Assembly: GCA_033032865.1 (NCBI GenBank)
Contig: JAWHQI010000001.1
Span: 5,157,001-5,221,000 of the forward strand
Source of the DNA: Dactylorhiza incarnata
Taxonomy: Eukaryota; Streptophyta; Magnoliopsida; Asparagales; Orchidaceae
DNA: 64,000 nt
Direction: 5' to 3'
In this document: in pieces, positions 11,484 through 22,080 of the stretch
Layout: each line of letters opens with the position of its first letter
How positions within the stretch are numbered: position 1 is the first letter of the stretch
The notes under the pieces: generated by a model
Told to the model about the DNA's origin: nothing
Seen by the model: only the letters and a program-made list of their open reading frames with translations
The model's database searches: none
Translations under genes and position numbers: made by a program

Positions 11484-11659
11484 CGATGAGTACTTTTTGT
11501 ACTCATCTTTTAGTATAATTTTAATATCGTTTTAATATGAATTTATATAAATTATATGTATTATCTTATCTAATTCATTCCTTTTTATTTTTGCTACTAA
11601 TTTAAGCTTAGTTTATGTTTTTCAGGTTTTCTGGACACTTTGAGCAAAAATGTCAAGTA

Positions 11660-12115
11660 CATGCCCAAGGTCACGGGCGTGACCAAGGGGCGTGATAGCC
11701 TAGACATGTTCTAGACCCGATTCTGCCACCCCGGGCTCATTCCGTGAAAATTCACCAAGTACACGCCCAGGTCACGGTCGTGACCAAGGGCGTGACATCC
11801 AAGTCACGGTCGGGACCCCACCACCAGCTGCCAGCACGCCTGCCACATCAATTAAAGTTACACGCCCCAGGTCACGGGCGTGACCAGGGGGCGTGACATC
11901 CAGTCACGGGCGTGACTCGCCCCGCGCGCCTTCCCGCCAAAGATTTCCCGCCAAAGATTTTCTGCCAGCAGCACTATTAGAGATTACACGGGCGTGACCT
12001 AGGGCGTGACGCACCCGAAATGCCTGCATTGAAGCCAGAACACGCCCTCTCCGCACCAGCACCGATCACGCCCCTTACACGCCCTTGGTCACGGGCGTGA
12101 CCAAGGGCGTGTAAC
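11660..12115. promoter_or_regulatory. GGTCACGGGCGTGACC palindrome array in E3 U3
   Basis: The 16-bp near-perfect palindrome GGTCACGGGCGTGACC occurs at 11669, 11870 and 12087, with a variant at 11770. Many single half-sites (GGGCGTGAC) lie between them. All are upstream of the TATA box at 12130. The 3' LTR has copies at 16332 and 16545. A dimeric-factor binding array is plausible but inferred. Confidence 0.55.
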
Positions 12116-12129
12116 CTCAATTTTGCAGC

Positions 12130-12136
12130 TATAAAA
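12130..12136 (+). promoter_or_regulatory. TATA box of E3 5' LTR
   Basis: TATAAAA in the context GCAGCTATAAAAAGCC, just downstream of the palindrome array and conserved in the 3' LTR (16672-16678). It marks the likely U3/R boundary region. Confidence 0.7.
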
Positions 12137-13102
12137 AGCCAGCTCCAGCAGATGTTTTAGGAGGAATTTTGGTGACGAATTTATTAGGATTTAGACTCTT
12201 TTTTTCATGTTTTAGTAGTTCTTATGCTCCTTCTTTCTTTCTGCAATTGTAATTTCATTTCAATAGTTGTAATTCTCAATTTCATAGCTTGTACTTTCTT
12301 TTGCAAATCAATAAAATTAGTTAATATTTCTCTTATTCTATTCTCTTTTTTTTTCATTATGTACTCTTTTATTTCTTTCGATTCCTCCATCTCCATGAGT
12401 AGCTAAAATTCTATTAGCACTCGGTCGAGATGATCTAAGGAATAAATATAATTCATGATGTAATTTAGGATGTCTTTTCTCTTCTTGGAAATACTTACGA
12501 TTTATCCTTGATTTTAATGAAATGAGATTATATTTTCGATATATAATTCTCGTTCTTGTTTTCATTCTTTAGTTAGCCGAACCAGCTCGTAAGACGAATC
12601 GATCCTTTAAGGATAAAGAGAGTTGCATGCAACCCTCGAGAGAGGATGCCATAAATCTCCCGGATTGGAGTCAAATCCAATAGAGGGGTTCACCGCGTAA
12701 AGCAAGTTTAGGGGTTTCAATTATAGAATGAGAGTTCGGTTGATCAACCTAATCTTAATTGGGTGTAGTCCTCGACCAAGGTGCGCTCATATTTCGGGAA
12801 CCTCCACGGTCAAAGCAATTTTCCTAAGAGATTTAGATTTTCTTATTTCTTCTATTTTATTATTTCGAGGTGATTCAAAGATCGAGTGCTAGTCTTTTTT
12901 ATCGTTTAATCTTATTTTAATTTTCCTTTTTGCTAAACCAACTCCAATGTTTTAATTGATAGAATAATAGAGATTTTCTTGAAGTAAGAGTACTCAACCG
13001 CCCCGAGTCTAATACGACCTTGGTTTCTTATAACCTATACTACATTTGATACGGTACACTTACCGTCATCGTTTGCGGATATAGTTTTGCGCATCAAGTT
13101 TT

Positions 13103-13120
13103 TGGCGCCGTTGTCGGGGA
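13103..13120 (+). promoter_or_regulatory. E3 primer binding site (tRNA-Asp type)
   Basis: TGGCGCCGTTGTCGGGGA follows the LTR end after a six-base spacer. This is the usual primer site of Athila/Tat-group elements and matches the minus-strand site of W closely. Confidence 0.85.
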
Positions 13121-13226
13121 ATTTGGTTGATATTTCGAAAAAAGAAATATCTATTAATTTTATCGTTCTCTTTCTTTCCCCTTCTCTTAAAAATTAAAAA
13201 AAAAAGTTAAAATGCGTAATTTAAAT

Positions 13227-13316
13227 TCTCGGAAAGGATGCTTTAGGCTTGAATTCCCATCACAACCTCTAGTATCTTGCGAGCCCTTCACCGGGTTGAC
13301 CTTGGGAAGTCCGAGA
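13227..13316 (+). other. Conserved 90-nt RNA-like fold, copy A
   Basis: The ends pair as TCTCGGA with TCCGAGA. Inside, GCCC and GGGT enclose loop TTCACC, and the strand GCGAGCCC follows TAGTATCTT. A second copy (B) is at 14876-14965, and homologues are in X and X'. Between A and B the closing stem changes from C-G to U-A at one pair. It lies between primer site and gag. Function unknown. Confidence 0.6.
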
Positions 13317-13503
13317 CTAATTTAACCCGCTTTTTTTAAAAACAAAATTTATATAATAAAAATATTTTTAAAATTCCATTCATTTGAGTAAAGGTTGTTT
13401 CCTTTTTAGTTTTATTATGAAATCATCTGAATTGGCCGTTAAAGTTGCCGAGCTTTGAAACCAACTTTATCTCTTACAAGCCGCACGAAGTCGCCAATTT
13501 AGT

Positions 13504-13914
13504 TGTCATTATTGTGGTGCGCCTCATCAAAGTGTGGAATGTTATTTATATTCTTATTATCAAAATAATTATTATGAAAATAATTATCCTCAATATAATG
13601 CAAATAATTTTGATTATAATTACGATCATAAATTCTCCTCTTTTCATGAAAATAATACATCTTTCAATCAAAAATTTTCAAACTTTGATAATAATTACGA
13701 TCAAAATTTCTCGGCTTTTCATGAAAATAATTTTTCAAACTTTGATGAAAATGTTTTTTCTAATTTTCACGAGAATAATTTTTCGGCTTCTAATATTTTT
13801 TCTTCTAGCCCCGAAGTAGATTATTCTTGGTGGCAAGGTCACCCGGATAGCTCTCGGAGCGATGAAGATAAATCTTTCGATCTGAATTCTTATTCATCTT
13901 CTTTTGCGCCGTAA
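13504..13914 (+). pseudogene. gag: E3 gag remnant with zinc knuckle and Asn-rich tail
   Basis: The frame is open from about 13498 to TAA at 13912-13914. It begins with a knuckle of CX2CX3HX4C type (CHYCGAPHQSVEC, 13504-13542), the form common in Athila nucleocapsids. About 90 residues rich in Asn, Phe, Tyr and His follow, with repeated HENNFSNFDEN-like units, then an acidic Ser-rich end. No capsid domain is found upstream; before 13440 there is only a short degraded lead (ELAVKVAEL). The gene therefore looks like the 3' end of an Athila gag kept after deletion of the capsid and all enzymes. Whether the remnant binds RNA is unknown. Confidence 0.6.
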
Positions 13915-14016
13915 TTTTCATTCTCAAATTTTGGGGAATCTCCACCGATTCAATTTGATACTTCACCCACAAATTTAGAGGAGAATTTTATTTCTTCTAG
14001 TGTTTTTTCTCCATCT

Positions 14017-14412
14017 TTGGATAATTTAGTTATGGAGGAACATGTGGTTTCATGTAATCCCATAACTTCTTTTACCAAAGATGAAGAAAGTTTATTATTC
14101 CAAGAATTTCTTAAAGTTATGGGCACCCTGGATGAAATAGAAGAAGAACAAGTTTCTTCCCCTACTCCACATGGATTTTATTTTCTTTGTCATGAATATT
14201 CGCGAATTTCTTCTATCCAACCAAAAATTCATGAAAATTTTGTGTCCGAAAATTTTATTCCGCTTGGTAATGCACTAGATTTTTCTAATGAAAATTTTAT
14301 TTTAGAAAAGGAACAACCGGAGCTTAATTTTATATTTTCGCAAGCGCCTCCTCCTTGCAAAAAATTATCCGAATCGTTTACTTGTGATTCTTTAAAAACT
14401 AATAATTTTTAG
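14017..14412 (+). CDS. E3 internal ORF, Glu/Asn-rich, unknown
   Basis: A 131-residue frame beginning MDNLVMEEHVVS and ending at TAG 14410-14412. It follows the gag remnant by about 100 bases and is rich in Glu, Asn, Phe and Ser; no domain is recognised. Its composition matches the linker stretches in Athila Gag between zinc knuckle and protease (compare the Glu/Lys-rich stretch in W). It is probably the continuation of the same ancestral polyprotein after a stop at 13912, rather than an independent gene. A third short open stretch follows at 14428-14652, ending before the internal polypurine tract. No function can be assigned. Confidence 0.4.
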   Translation: MDNLVMEEHVVSCNPITSFTKDEESLLFQEFLKVMGTLDEIEEEQVSSPTPHGFYFLCHEYSRISSIQPKIHENFVSENFIPLGNALDFSNENFILEKEQPELNFIFSQAPPPCKKLSESFTCDSLKTNNF

Positions 14413-14776
14413 GTTGAAGATGAGCCGTTGCTACCCCAAAGAATTGATGATCCATATGCCGCTCATCTTTATTTTTCCAAATCACCTCAGGTATGTATTG
14501 GTGATTTGGATTTGCAAATTCAAGATCAAAGAAAAATGAAGAATCACATGTTAAGCGGAGGAGTAGCCGTGCGACTAATGCCGACACATTCACCTACACG
14601 TGAATTAGGGGAGTTGCCTGTCCACTTCTGTTTTAATTTTCCTTTTTCGTAACACTAACCGTCTAGCTTAAAGACGGGAAAAAGAAAGCGCTCTTGGGAG
14701 GCACCCCTTGCTTATCTTTAATTTTATGTATTTTTCTTAAAGTTTCTTTTCTTTCAAGTGTTCTTCATACTTAGTT

Positions 14777-14817
14777 TTAAACATTGTGGACAATGTTTAA
14801 TTTTAAGTATGGGGGTG
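14777..14817 (+). promoter_or_regulatory. E3 internal GGA-loop hairpin plus polypurine tract
   Basis: A perfect 10-bp hairpin, TTAAACATTG and CAATGTTTAA around loop TGGA (14777-14800), is followed by AAGTATGGGGGTG (14805-14817). The same hairpin-tract pairing occurs at the 3' end of E3 and twice in W. It is a likely secondary plus-strand priming site. Confidence 0.6.
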
Positions 14818-14875
14818 TAGCTTTGCGTTCACTGTATTTTTATTTGAAAAAAAATAATTTAATAAAAATTTAATT

Positions 14876-14965
14876 TCTTGGAAAGGACGCTTTGGGCTTG
14901 AACTCCCATCACAGCTCCTAGTACCTTGCGAACCCTTCACCGGGTAGCCCTCGGGAAGTCCAAGA
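14876..14965 (+). other. Conserved 90-nt RNA-like fold, copy B
   Basis: The closing stem extends to 10 bp (ATTTCTTGGA with TCCAAGAAAT). A second stem pairs AGGA-c-GCT with AGCTCCT around a TGGG/CCCA hairpin. A third is ACCC with GGGT around TTCACC. It is flanked on both sides by A/T-only sequence. It lies between the second ORF and the 3' LTR. Confidence 0.65.
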
Positions 14966-15384
14966 AATAATATTTATAAAATAATAATAATAAATACGCC
15001 TAACCTTGTTGTTTTTTATTTTTCTAGAAATTTAGTTTGAGGTTTGATTATAAGTATTCTTACATTTTTAATTTAGCTAATTTTTTGTTTTATCAGAATT
15101 TGTTAAAATTAAAATTTGATGTAATTTAGTTTTAAGAAACATTTTATGTTTTCAATTCAATTAGAGAATTTATTTAGCACTACTTCTCCGTTTAATTTTA
15201 AATAGCTTCACTTTGTGATCAATTGGCTAAACATCTCTAAATTTCTATTATATTCTCTTTTAACTTTAAGATCTTAGGAAATTTCATTCCACTAAAAAGT
15301 TGCTCTCAAAATAGTTTAATTTATAAACTAGAAGTATTTCAGTACCCTTACCCTTTGTTGGCAAATAAAAAAATGTAGAAAAAA

Positions 15385-15650
15385 AGATTATATGTCATAG
15401 GAATAAGAGGATAAAATTCATTATCCCCTAAACATATGCACCCAAAATCATTTACAAGATTATATGTCATAAAGTAAGAGGATAAAATTCATTACTTTAA
15501 ACATATACATTTTGGGTTTTTAATTGAAGAGAAATTTTAAAAGATTATATGGCATGGAAAATAAGAGGATAAAATTCATTATTTTCCTAAACATATACAA
15601 TTTCGTTTTCAAATAAGGTGAGAGGATAAAATTCATCACCTTTATTTTAG
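15385..15650 (+). repeat. E3 array of four hairpins with an invariant loop
   Basis: Four units share the loop GAGGATAAAATTCA, closed by different but complementary stems: about GGAATAA/TTATCC (one bulge), AAGTAA/TTACTT, GGAAAATAA/TTATTTTCC and AAGGTGA/TCACCTT. Units 1-3 also have an outer stem ATATG(T)/(A)CATAT. Unit 2 is enclosed by ACCCAAAAT/ATTTTGGGT. The remainder of 14970-16004 is AT-rich with nothing recognised. Confidence 0.7.
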
Positions 15651-16004
15651 TATCTCTTCATTTTGCCATTTCGTTCAAACCCATCCCTAGCCAATTTCAT
15701 CGTTTCTAGTCCTAAACTAAATTATTAAGAGAGCAATATTTTGGTAGGTGTCTTTTCCTTAAGTTTCTTTTATGTTAGAGTGTCTATAATTTTAATTTAA
15801 TTTTGTTTGAAAATTTCTATAATTTCGATTGCTAAATAGTTATCTTGAGAAGTAGTTAGCTAAACAAATTTCCCTTTTTAAATTATCAACATAACTTATG
15901 ACTTAATTCTTGAATTCCTAAAATTTACTTTTAACTTACTCTTGGTTTAACGAAATTTTAGTTAATTAAAAATAATATCAATGTCTTGTAATTCTTTCCT
16001 CATT

Positions 16005-16043
16005 CTTTTGCTCTGGAATAACAAAAGCTCAAGTATGGGGGTA
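16005..16043 (+). promoter_or_regulatory. E3 terminal hairpin plus polypurine tract
   Basis: CTTTTG and CAAAAG (16005-16027) enclose a loop containing TGGA. AAGTATGGGGGTA (16031-16043) follows and abuts the 3' LTR. This is the main plus-strand primer. Confidence 0.75.
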
Positions 16044-16045
16044 TT

Positions 16046-17635
16046 TGATGAGTACTTTTTGTACTCATCTTTTAGTATAATTTTAATATAGTTCAATATG
16101 AATTTATATAAATTATATATATTATCTTATCTAATTCATTCCTTTTTATTTTTGCTACTAATTTAAGCTTAGTTTATGTTTTTCAGGTTTTCTGGACACT
16201 TTGAGCAAAAATGTCAAGTACACGCCCAAGCTCACGGGCGTGACCAAGGGGCATGACAACCTAAACGTGTTCCAGACCCGATTCTGCCACCCCGGGCTCA
16301 TTCCGTGAAAATTCGCCAAGTACACGCCCCAGGTCACGGGCGTGACCAAGGGTGTGACATCCAAGTCACGGTCGGGACCCCACCACCAGCTGCCAGCACG
16401 CCTGCCACATCAATTAAAGTTACACACCCTAGGTCATGGGCGTGACCAGGGCGCATGACATCCAGTCATGGGCGTGACTCGCCCCGCGCGCCTTCCCGCC
16501 AAAGATTTCCCGCCAGCAGCACTTTTAGAGATTACATGCCCCAAGGTCACGGGCGTGACCTAGGGCGTGACGCGCCCGAAACGCCTGCATTGAAGCCAGA
16601 ACGCGCCCTCTCCGCACCAACACCGATCACGCCCCTTACACGCCTAGGGCGTGTAACCTCAATTTTGCAGCTATAAAAAGCCAGCTCCAGCAGATGTTTT
16701 TGGAGGAATTTTGGTGACGAATTTTGTAGGACTTAGACTCTTCTTTTCATGTTTTAGTAGTTCTTATGCTCCTTCTTTCTTTCTGCAATTGTAATTTCAT
16801 TTCAATAGTTGTAATTCTCAATTTCATAGCTTGTACTTTCTTTTGCAAATCAATAAAATTAGTTCATATTTCTCTTATTCTATTCTATTTTTTTCATTAT
16901 GTACTCTTTTATTTCTTTCGATTCCACCATCTCCATGAGTAGCTAAACTTCTATTAGCACTCAATCGAGATGATCCAAGGAATAAATATAATTCATTAAG
17001 TAATTTAGGATGTCTTTTCTCTTCTTGGAAATACTTACGATTTATCCTTGATTTTAATGAAATGAGATTATATTTTCAATATATAATTCTCGTTCTTGTT
17101 TTCGTTCTTTAGTTAGCCGAACCATCTCGTAAGACGAATCGATCCTTCAAGGATAAAGAGAGTTGCATGTAACCCTCGAGAGAGGATGACATAAATCTCC
17201 CAGATTGGAGTCAAATCCAATAGAGGGGTTCACCGCGTAAAGCAAGTTTAGGGGTTTCAATTATAGAACGAGAGTTCGGTTGATCAACCTAATCTTAGTT
17301 GGGTGTAGTCCTCGACCAAGGTGCGCTCATATTTCGGGAACCTCCACGGTCAAAGCAATTTTCCTAAGAGATTTAGATTTTCTTATTTCTTCTATTTTAT
17401 TATTCCGAGGTGATTCAAAGATCGAGTGCTAGTCTTTTTATCGTTTAATCTTATTTTAATTTTCCTTTTTGCTAAACCAACTCCAAAGTTTTAATTGATA
17501 GAATAATAGAGATTTTCTTGAAGTAAGAGTACTCAACCGCCCCGAGTCTAATACGACCTTGGTTTCTTATAACCTATACTACATTTGATACGGTACACTT
17601 GCCGTCATCGTTTGCGGATATAGTTTTGCGCATCA
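16046..17635 (+). repeat. E3 3' LTR
   Basis: Starts TGATGAGTAC and ends GCGCATCA, followed by GGAGC. It repeats the terminal hairpin (16047-16069), the GGTCACG palindromes and the TATA box (16672). It is about 23 bp shorter than the 5' LTR, mainly from losses in the palindromic region. Overlapping short ORFs at 16158-16676 are chance frames. Confidence 0.92.
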
Positions 17636-17942
17636 GGAGCCATACAGGGAGCAACAGAGAGAGAACGAGGTCGAGGAGGTCGCAAAGGACGACCTACAGG
17701 CAGGATTGACCAAGCCAAGCAGGGTTGAGCAGCACCACTTGAGGAATACGCCCTAGAACTTCAGCAAGGACATTCACCGGACGTAGTTATAAGCATATAC
17801 TTTCATTAGTGATAGTATGCTTGGATGCTATGATCTAGTAGGAAGCATATGATATATCCCTTTTGTTTAAGCTACGTACTTACTCCATCTGTATATCTGT
17901 AAAGACCCTGTGATCATAATATATATATAAATATGTTACCAG
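17636..17942 (+). pseudogene. E2a gag end and intron-like gap before protease
   Basis: A charged Gln/Arg/Glu-rich stretch reaches GACGTAGTT (DVV) at 17780-17788. It corresponds to the DVV at the end of E1 gag. AT-rich sequence follows to the AG at 17941-17942, and the protease region opens right after it. The gap is about 154 bp against 83 bp in E1, with weak sequence similarity but the same position. Confidence 0.5.
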
Positions 17943-20900
17943 GTTTACTTTTGGTAGAAGGTCATCCTGCTTAAACGTTATTCGATACCGGTGCCACACA
18001 TTCCTTCGTCTCCCAAGATTTCATCGCAAACAAAGAAAACACCGTACGATCGTCTGGAATGTCAATGCGAATACGACTCCCGAACGGGTTAGACATGATA
18101 TCCACAGAAAAGTGCTCGTTCTAGGCGATACTGGGAAACATGGATTTCGAAATCTTCGCAATGATTCTAGCAATAACCATATTCGACATCATACTAAGAA
18201 TGGACTGGTTGGCCAAGCACAACGCCCAAATCAATTGCTCGACTCGAGAAATCAACCTCCAGAACCCAAATGGGCAATCTATCACTCTAGCAGGTATACC
18301 ATCTGTCACTCGCATCATACTAATGTCCGCACAAACTGTCAAATCGGTCCGACGAAAGGACAAAATGTACATAATCTACTTCGAAATGGAAGACAAAACT
18401 CAAGTACTCACCAAGGTACCCATAATCCGAGACTTTCCAGACATCTTTCCCGAATCTCTTCTAGGGTTGCCCCCGCAGCGAGAAGTAGACTTCCAGATTG
18501 AACTTGCGCATGGAGCTCGACCAGTGTCCCGAGCACCCTACCGGACGGCCCCAAAGGAACTAGCTGAACTTAAGATACAACAACAGGAGCTAATTGATAC
18601 AGGTTTCCTTCGTCCAAGTACCTCACCCTGGGGAGCCCCTGTATTATTCGTTAAGAAGAAGGACAGATCATTACGCCTGTGCATCGATTACAGGGAACTA
18701 AATAAGTTTACCATCCGAAACACTTATCCGCTACCCCGGATAGATGAGTTATTCAACCAATTGCAAGGCGCATCCGTTTTCTCCAAAATGGATTTGAGGT
18801 CTGGCTATTACCAGCTTCAGGTACAAGAGGAGGACATCCCCAAAACAGCTTTTAGCTCCCGCTATGGACTCTACGAGTTTATGGTGATGTCGTTTGGACT
18901 AACCAATGCCCGGTCAGCCTTCATGGCCCTAATGAATAATGTGTTTGAACCATTCTTGGACCACTTTGTGATCGCCTTCATAGGCGATATACTCATCTAC
19001 TCAAGGAGCAAGGCCGACCATTCTAGGCATCTCCAAATGGTACTACTCAAATTACGAGAACACTCACTCTTCGCAAAATTCAGTAAGTGTGAGTTCTGGA
19101 TGTAGGAAGTCGGGTTCCTCGGGCACACGATCAATAAGAACGGGGTAGCAGTAGATTAGGCCAAAGTACAGGCTGTACGGAATTGGCCACCACTTAAGTC
19201 AGCGGTGGATATCAGAAGCTTCCTTGGTCTCTCCGGATACTACCGTAAGTTCGTGGAGGGTTTTTCCAAGATCGCCTTACCCCTCACAACCCTCACCAAA
19301 AAGGATTCGGTGTTCCAATGAACACCCAAATGTGAAGCAGCGTTCGTGGAATTAAAGATCCGCCTAACATCTGCTCCAATTCTGACGCTCCCCTCAGGCA
19401 CCGAGGGCTTCCAAATCTACACCGACGCATCACTAAAAGGGTTAGGAGATGTACTAATGTAGCATGACAGAGTGGTCGCCTACGCATCACGATAGTTAAA
19501 GGCTCACGAGCTAAACTACGCAACCCATGACCTAGAATTAGGTGCTGTGGTGTTCGCATTAAAAGTCTGGAGACACTATCTATACATAATAAGATGCGAG
19601 ATCTTCTCTGACCACAAAAGTCTCAAGTACATCTTCACCCAGAAGGAGTTGAACCTTTGACAACGCCGATGGTTAGAATTACTGTGCGATTACGACTTCG
19701 CCCTCCAATACCACTCCGAGAAGGCCAACAAGGTTGCATATGCCTTGAGTCGACAACCCCCAGTGACCGAAAGTTGGCTAGAACTAATACCAGGAGAGTT
19801 GATCAAGTCCTTGGCAGACTTAGACATCATCCTTATTACCCGCAGAAACCCTATGGACTACCAAGCTCAACTATATTGGATGGAGATACAATGTGATATT
19901 AGGGACAGGATACGAGAGGCATAAAAGGTCGACACAGAAGCGTCTCCAATCATCCAGACCCTGCAGCACGATGCTCAAGAGGACTACAACATGTATGATG
20001 GTATTCTCCAGTACAAACACCATTTATTTAACACCTCCGCTGAGGGGATCCGAGAAGAGATACTCCACGAAGCACACCAATCGAGGTATTCTATTCACCC
20101 AGGAGTAGTAAAAATGTATGCATATTTACGAAGGACACTGTACTGGCTAGGTATGAAAAGGGACGTCGCCAATTATGTGGCACACTGCCAGACCTTTCAA
20201 ATGGTCAAGGCTGAATGTCGCAGTCCAGGAGGCCTACTACAGCCTCTACCCATACCATAATTGAAGTTTGAGGATATCTCTATGGATTTTGTCCATGGCC
20301 TGCCCCGATCCCGTGCAGGGAATGACTCAATATCGGTCGTGGTGGATAGCCTCACAAAGGTGGCTCATTTCATACCGAACCAATAGGGCGACAGTGTCGA
20401 CATCCTAGCCCGACTTTTTATAGAGCAAGTAGTCTGATTCCATGGGGTACCCAAATCGATCGTGTCCGACCGCGATAGATGCTTTACTTCGAAGGAATGG
20501 AGAAGAGTCCAAGCGTATCTGGGAACCAAGTTACCTTTCAACACCGCTTTCCATCCTCAAACAGACGGGCAAACGGAAAGAAAAAATCAGACGATGGAAG
20601 ACCTCCTCCTACTATGCATAGTATAAAACATCGAACCTTGGGAGCAGGTGCTGCCCTTGGTGGAATTTTTATACTACAACAACTTCCAGGCGAGTATCAA
20701 GATGGCACCATACGAGGCTCTCTATGGAAGACGTTGCTTAACACCGCTATCATGGGCACAAGATGAGGACCCAGAAGCTTTAGGGGTCACCTACATAGAT
20801 GACACCACGACGACAATAAGGTTAATCCAAGATTGAATGTTAGAAGCACATAGCCGCCAAGCAAAGTATTACGATGCACACCATCGACCGGTGGAATTCA

Positions 20901-21330
20901 ACATAGGGGATATGGTATTCTTAATGATTAAACTGATACACGGGATCTCCCGGATGAAGAAGCAGAAAAAGCTGGATCCTCATTACCTAGGCCCATATCA
21001 GGTCATAGAAAGAATTGGCCCTGTTGCATATAGATTAGCATTGCCAGCTGAGTTGGGGAACCTCCACGATGTTTTCCACGTTTCACCACCAAGACGTGTT
21101 CTTCGCCAACCAGATCAACATCTTTCTGTACCCCCAGCATGAATACAATCTGACCGATCCATTCAGCTCGAACCGGTGAAAATAATGGATTCCAAGGTCA
21201 AGGAACTATGAAACAAAACTATCTCAATGGTCAAAATCTTATGGTCAAACTGCGGACGCGAGAAGTTTACATGGGAACCAGAGACACTTGTTCGAAAAAG
21301 ATACCCGACACTCTTCCCCCAGGTATGTCC
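17943..21330 (+). pseudogene. pol: E2a pol (PR-RT-RNase H-integrase-chromodomain), degraded
   Basis: The protease motif (FDTGATHSF) begins near 17980, in a region with stops and frameshifts. The longest open piece, 18140-19105, covers the end of protease through reverse transcriptase. It has [10 protein letters not shown] and [12 protein letters not shown], but FIGD replaces the FIDD catalytic motif, so one catalytic Asp is missing. RNase H (about 19390-19750) and integrase (19991-20840; [20 protein letters not shown]) contain many stops. The integrase C-terminus is open at 20837-21142 ([23 protein letters not shown]). A chromodomain-like end (ISMVKILW, FTWEPE) reaches about 21330. It has the same architecture as E1 and is far older; it is not functional. 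Confidence 0.9.
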
Positions 21331-21510
21331 CATAACCCCCTACCTTAGGAAATTTTCGAGGATGGAAATCCTTTTATTTTTATTGGATTTTAACATCCTG
21401 ACTTTTATTGGGTCACTAGACCCTAAAGGACCCAATAAAAGTAACCCCAAAAGGTAGAAAGTGACCCGAATATGAGACATTGTGCTAGGAAACTCCGAAG
21501 TGACTTATGT

Positions 21511-22080
21511 CAGTTCCGCTAGACTCGTGTAATCAATACGAGTGCAATGGAACTCGTTCCATTCCGATCTGAGGTCATTTAGGGAAAATGACCATTTTGA
21601 GTATCGTAGTGTGTCACAACCACACTGTTGTGGAATATTGACCATACGTACTCCGAATTGGATTTTGTCAGTTCCATTAGACTCGTGTAATCAATACAAG
21701 TGCAATGGAACTCGTTCCATTTCGAGGTCGTTTAGGGAAAATGACCATTTTGAGTATCGTAGCGTGTCACAACCACACTGTTGTGGAATAGTCACCATAC
21801 GTACTATGAATTGACTTTTGTCAGTTTCGTTGGACTCGTGTAATCAATAGTTCCATTCTGATCCGAGGTCGTTTAGGGAAAACGACCATTTTGAGTGTCG
21901 TAGCACGTCACGACCACAATGTGTGGGAAAGTGACCATACGTACTCCGAATTGACTTCCGTCAGTTCCGTTGGACTCGTACAGGCAATACGAGCGCAACA
22001 AGACTCGTTGCATTCCAATCAGAGCTCATATGAGAAATATGTCCATTTTAGGTTTTGTAGATCGCCACAACACAGTTTTC
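21511..22080 (+). repeat. 158-bp tandem repeats in E2a LTR
   Basis: Four units start with CAGTTCCGTTRGACTCG-like sequence at 21511, 21669, 21822 and 21962. The last two are shortened. The E2b LTR has six to seven units. Confidence 0.8.

Larger units (their letters stand above)
11484..13096 (+). repeat. E3 5' LTR
   Basis: Direct repeat of 16046-17635. The first base is C in place of T in the 3' copy. Bases 11485-11507 form a perfect 9-bp hairpin with a T5 loop. U3 holds GGTCACG palindromes and a TATA box at 12130; AATAAA occurs near 12308. It ends GCGCATCA before the primer site. Small ORFs at 12205-12565 are AT-rich chance frames. Confidence 0.92.
11484..17635 (+). mobile_element. E3: non-autonomous Athila-derived LTR element
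   Basis: Target duplication GGAGC occurs at 11479-11483 and 17636-17640. LTRs are 11484-13096 and 16046-17635. The interior (about 2.95 kb) has an Asp-tRNA-type primer site, a zinc-knuckle gag remnant, a second ORF, two polypurine tracts, and no protease, reverse transcriptase or integrase. The primer site and the AAGTATGGGGGTG tract resemble Athila elements such as W, which could have supplied enzymes. The interior is AT-rich with several repeated stem-loop modules. Confidence 0.9.

Noticed and set aside
11484..11510. TGATGAG at the E3 LTR start as a hammerhead ribozyme core
   Set aside because: The CUGANGA and GAAA boxes and a cleavage triplet do not occur in the needed order; the sequence is explained by the simple terminal hairpin.
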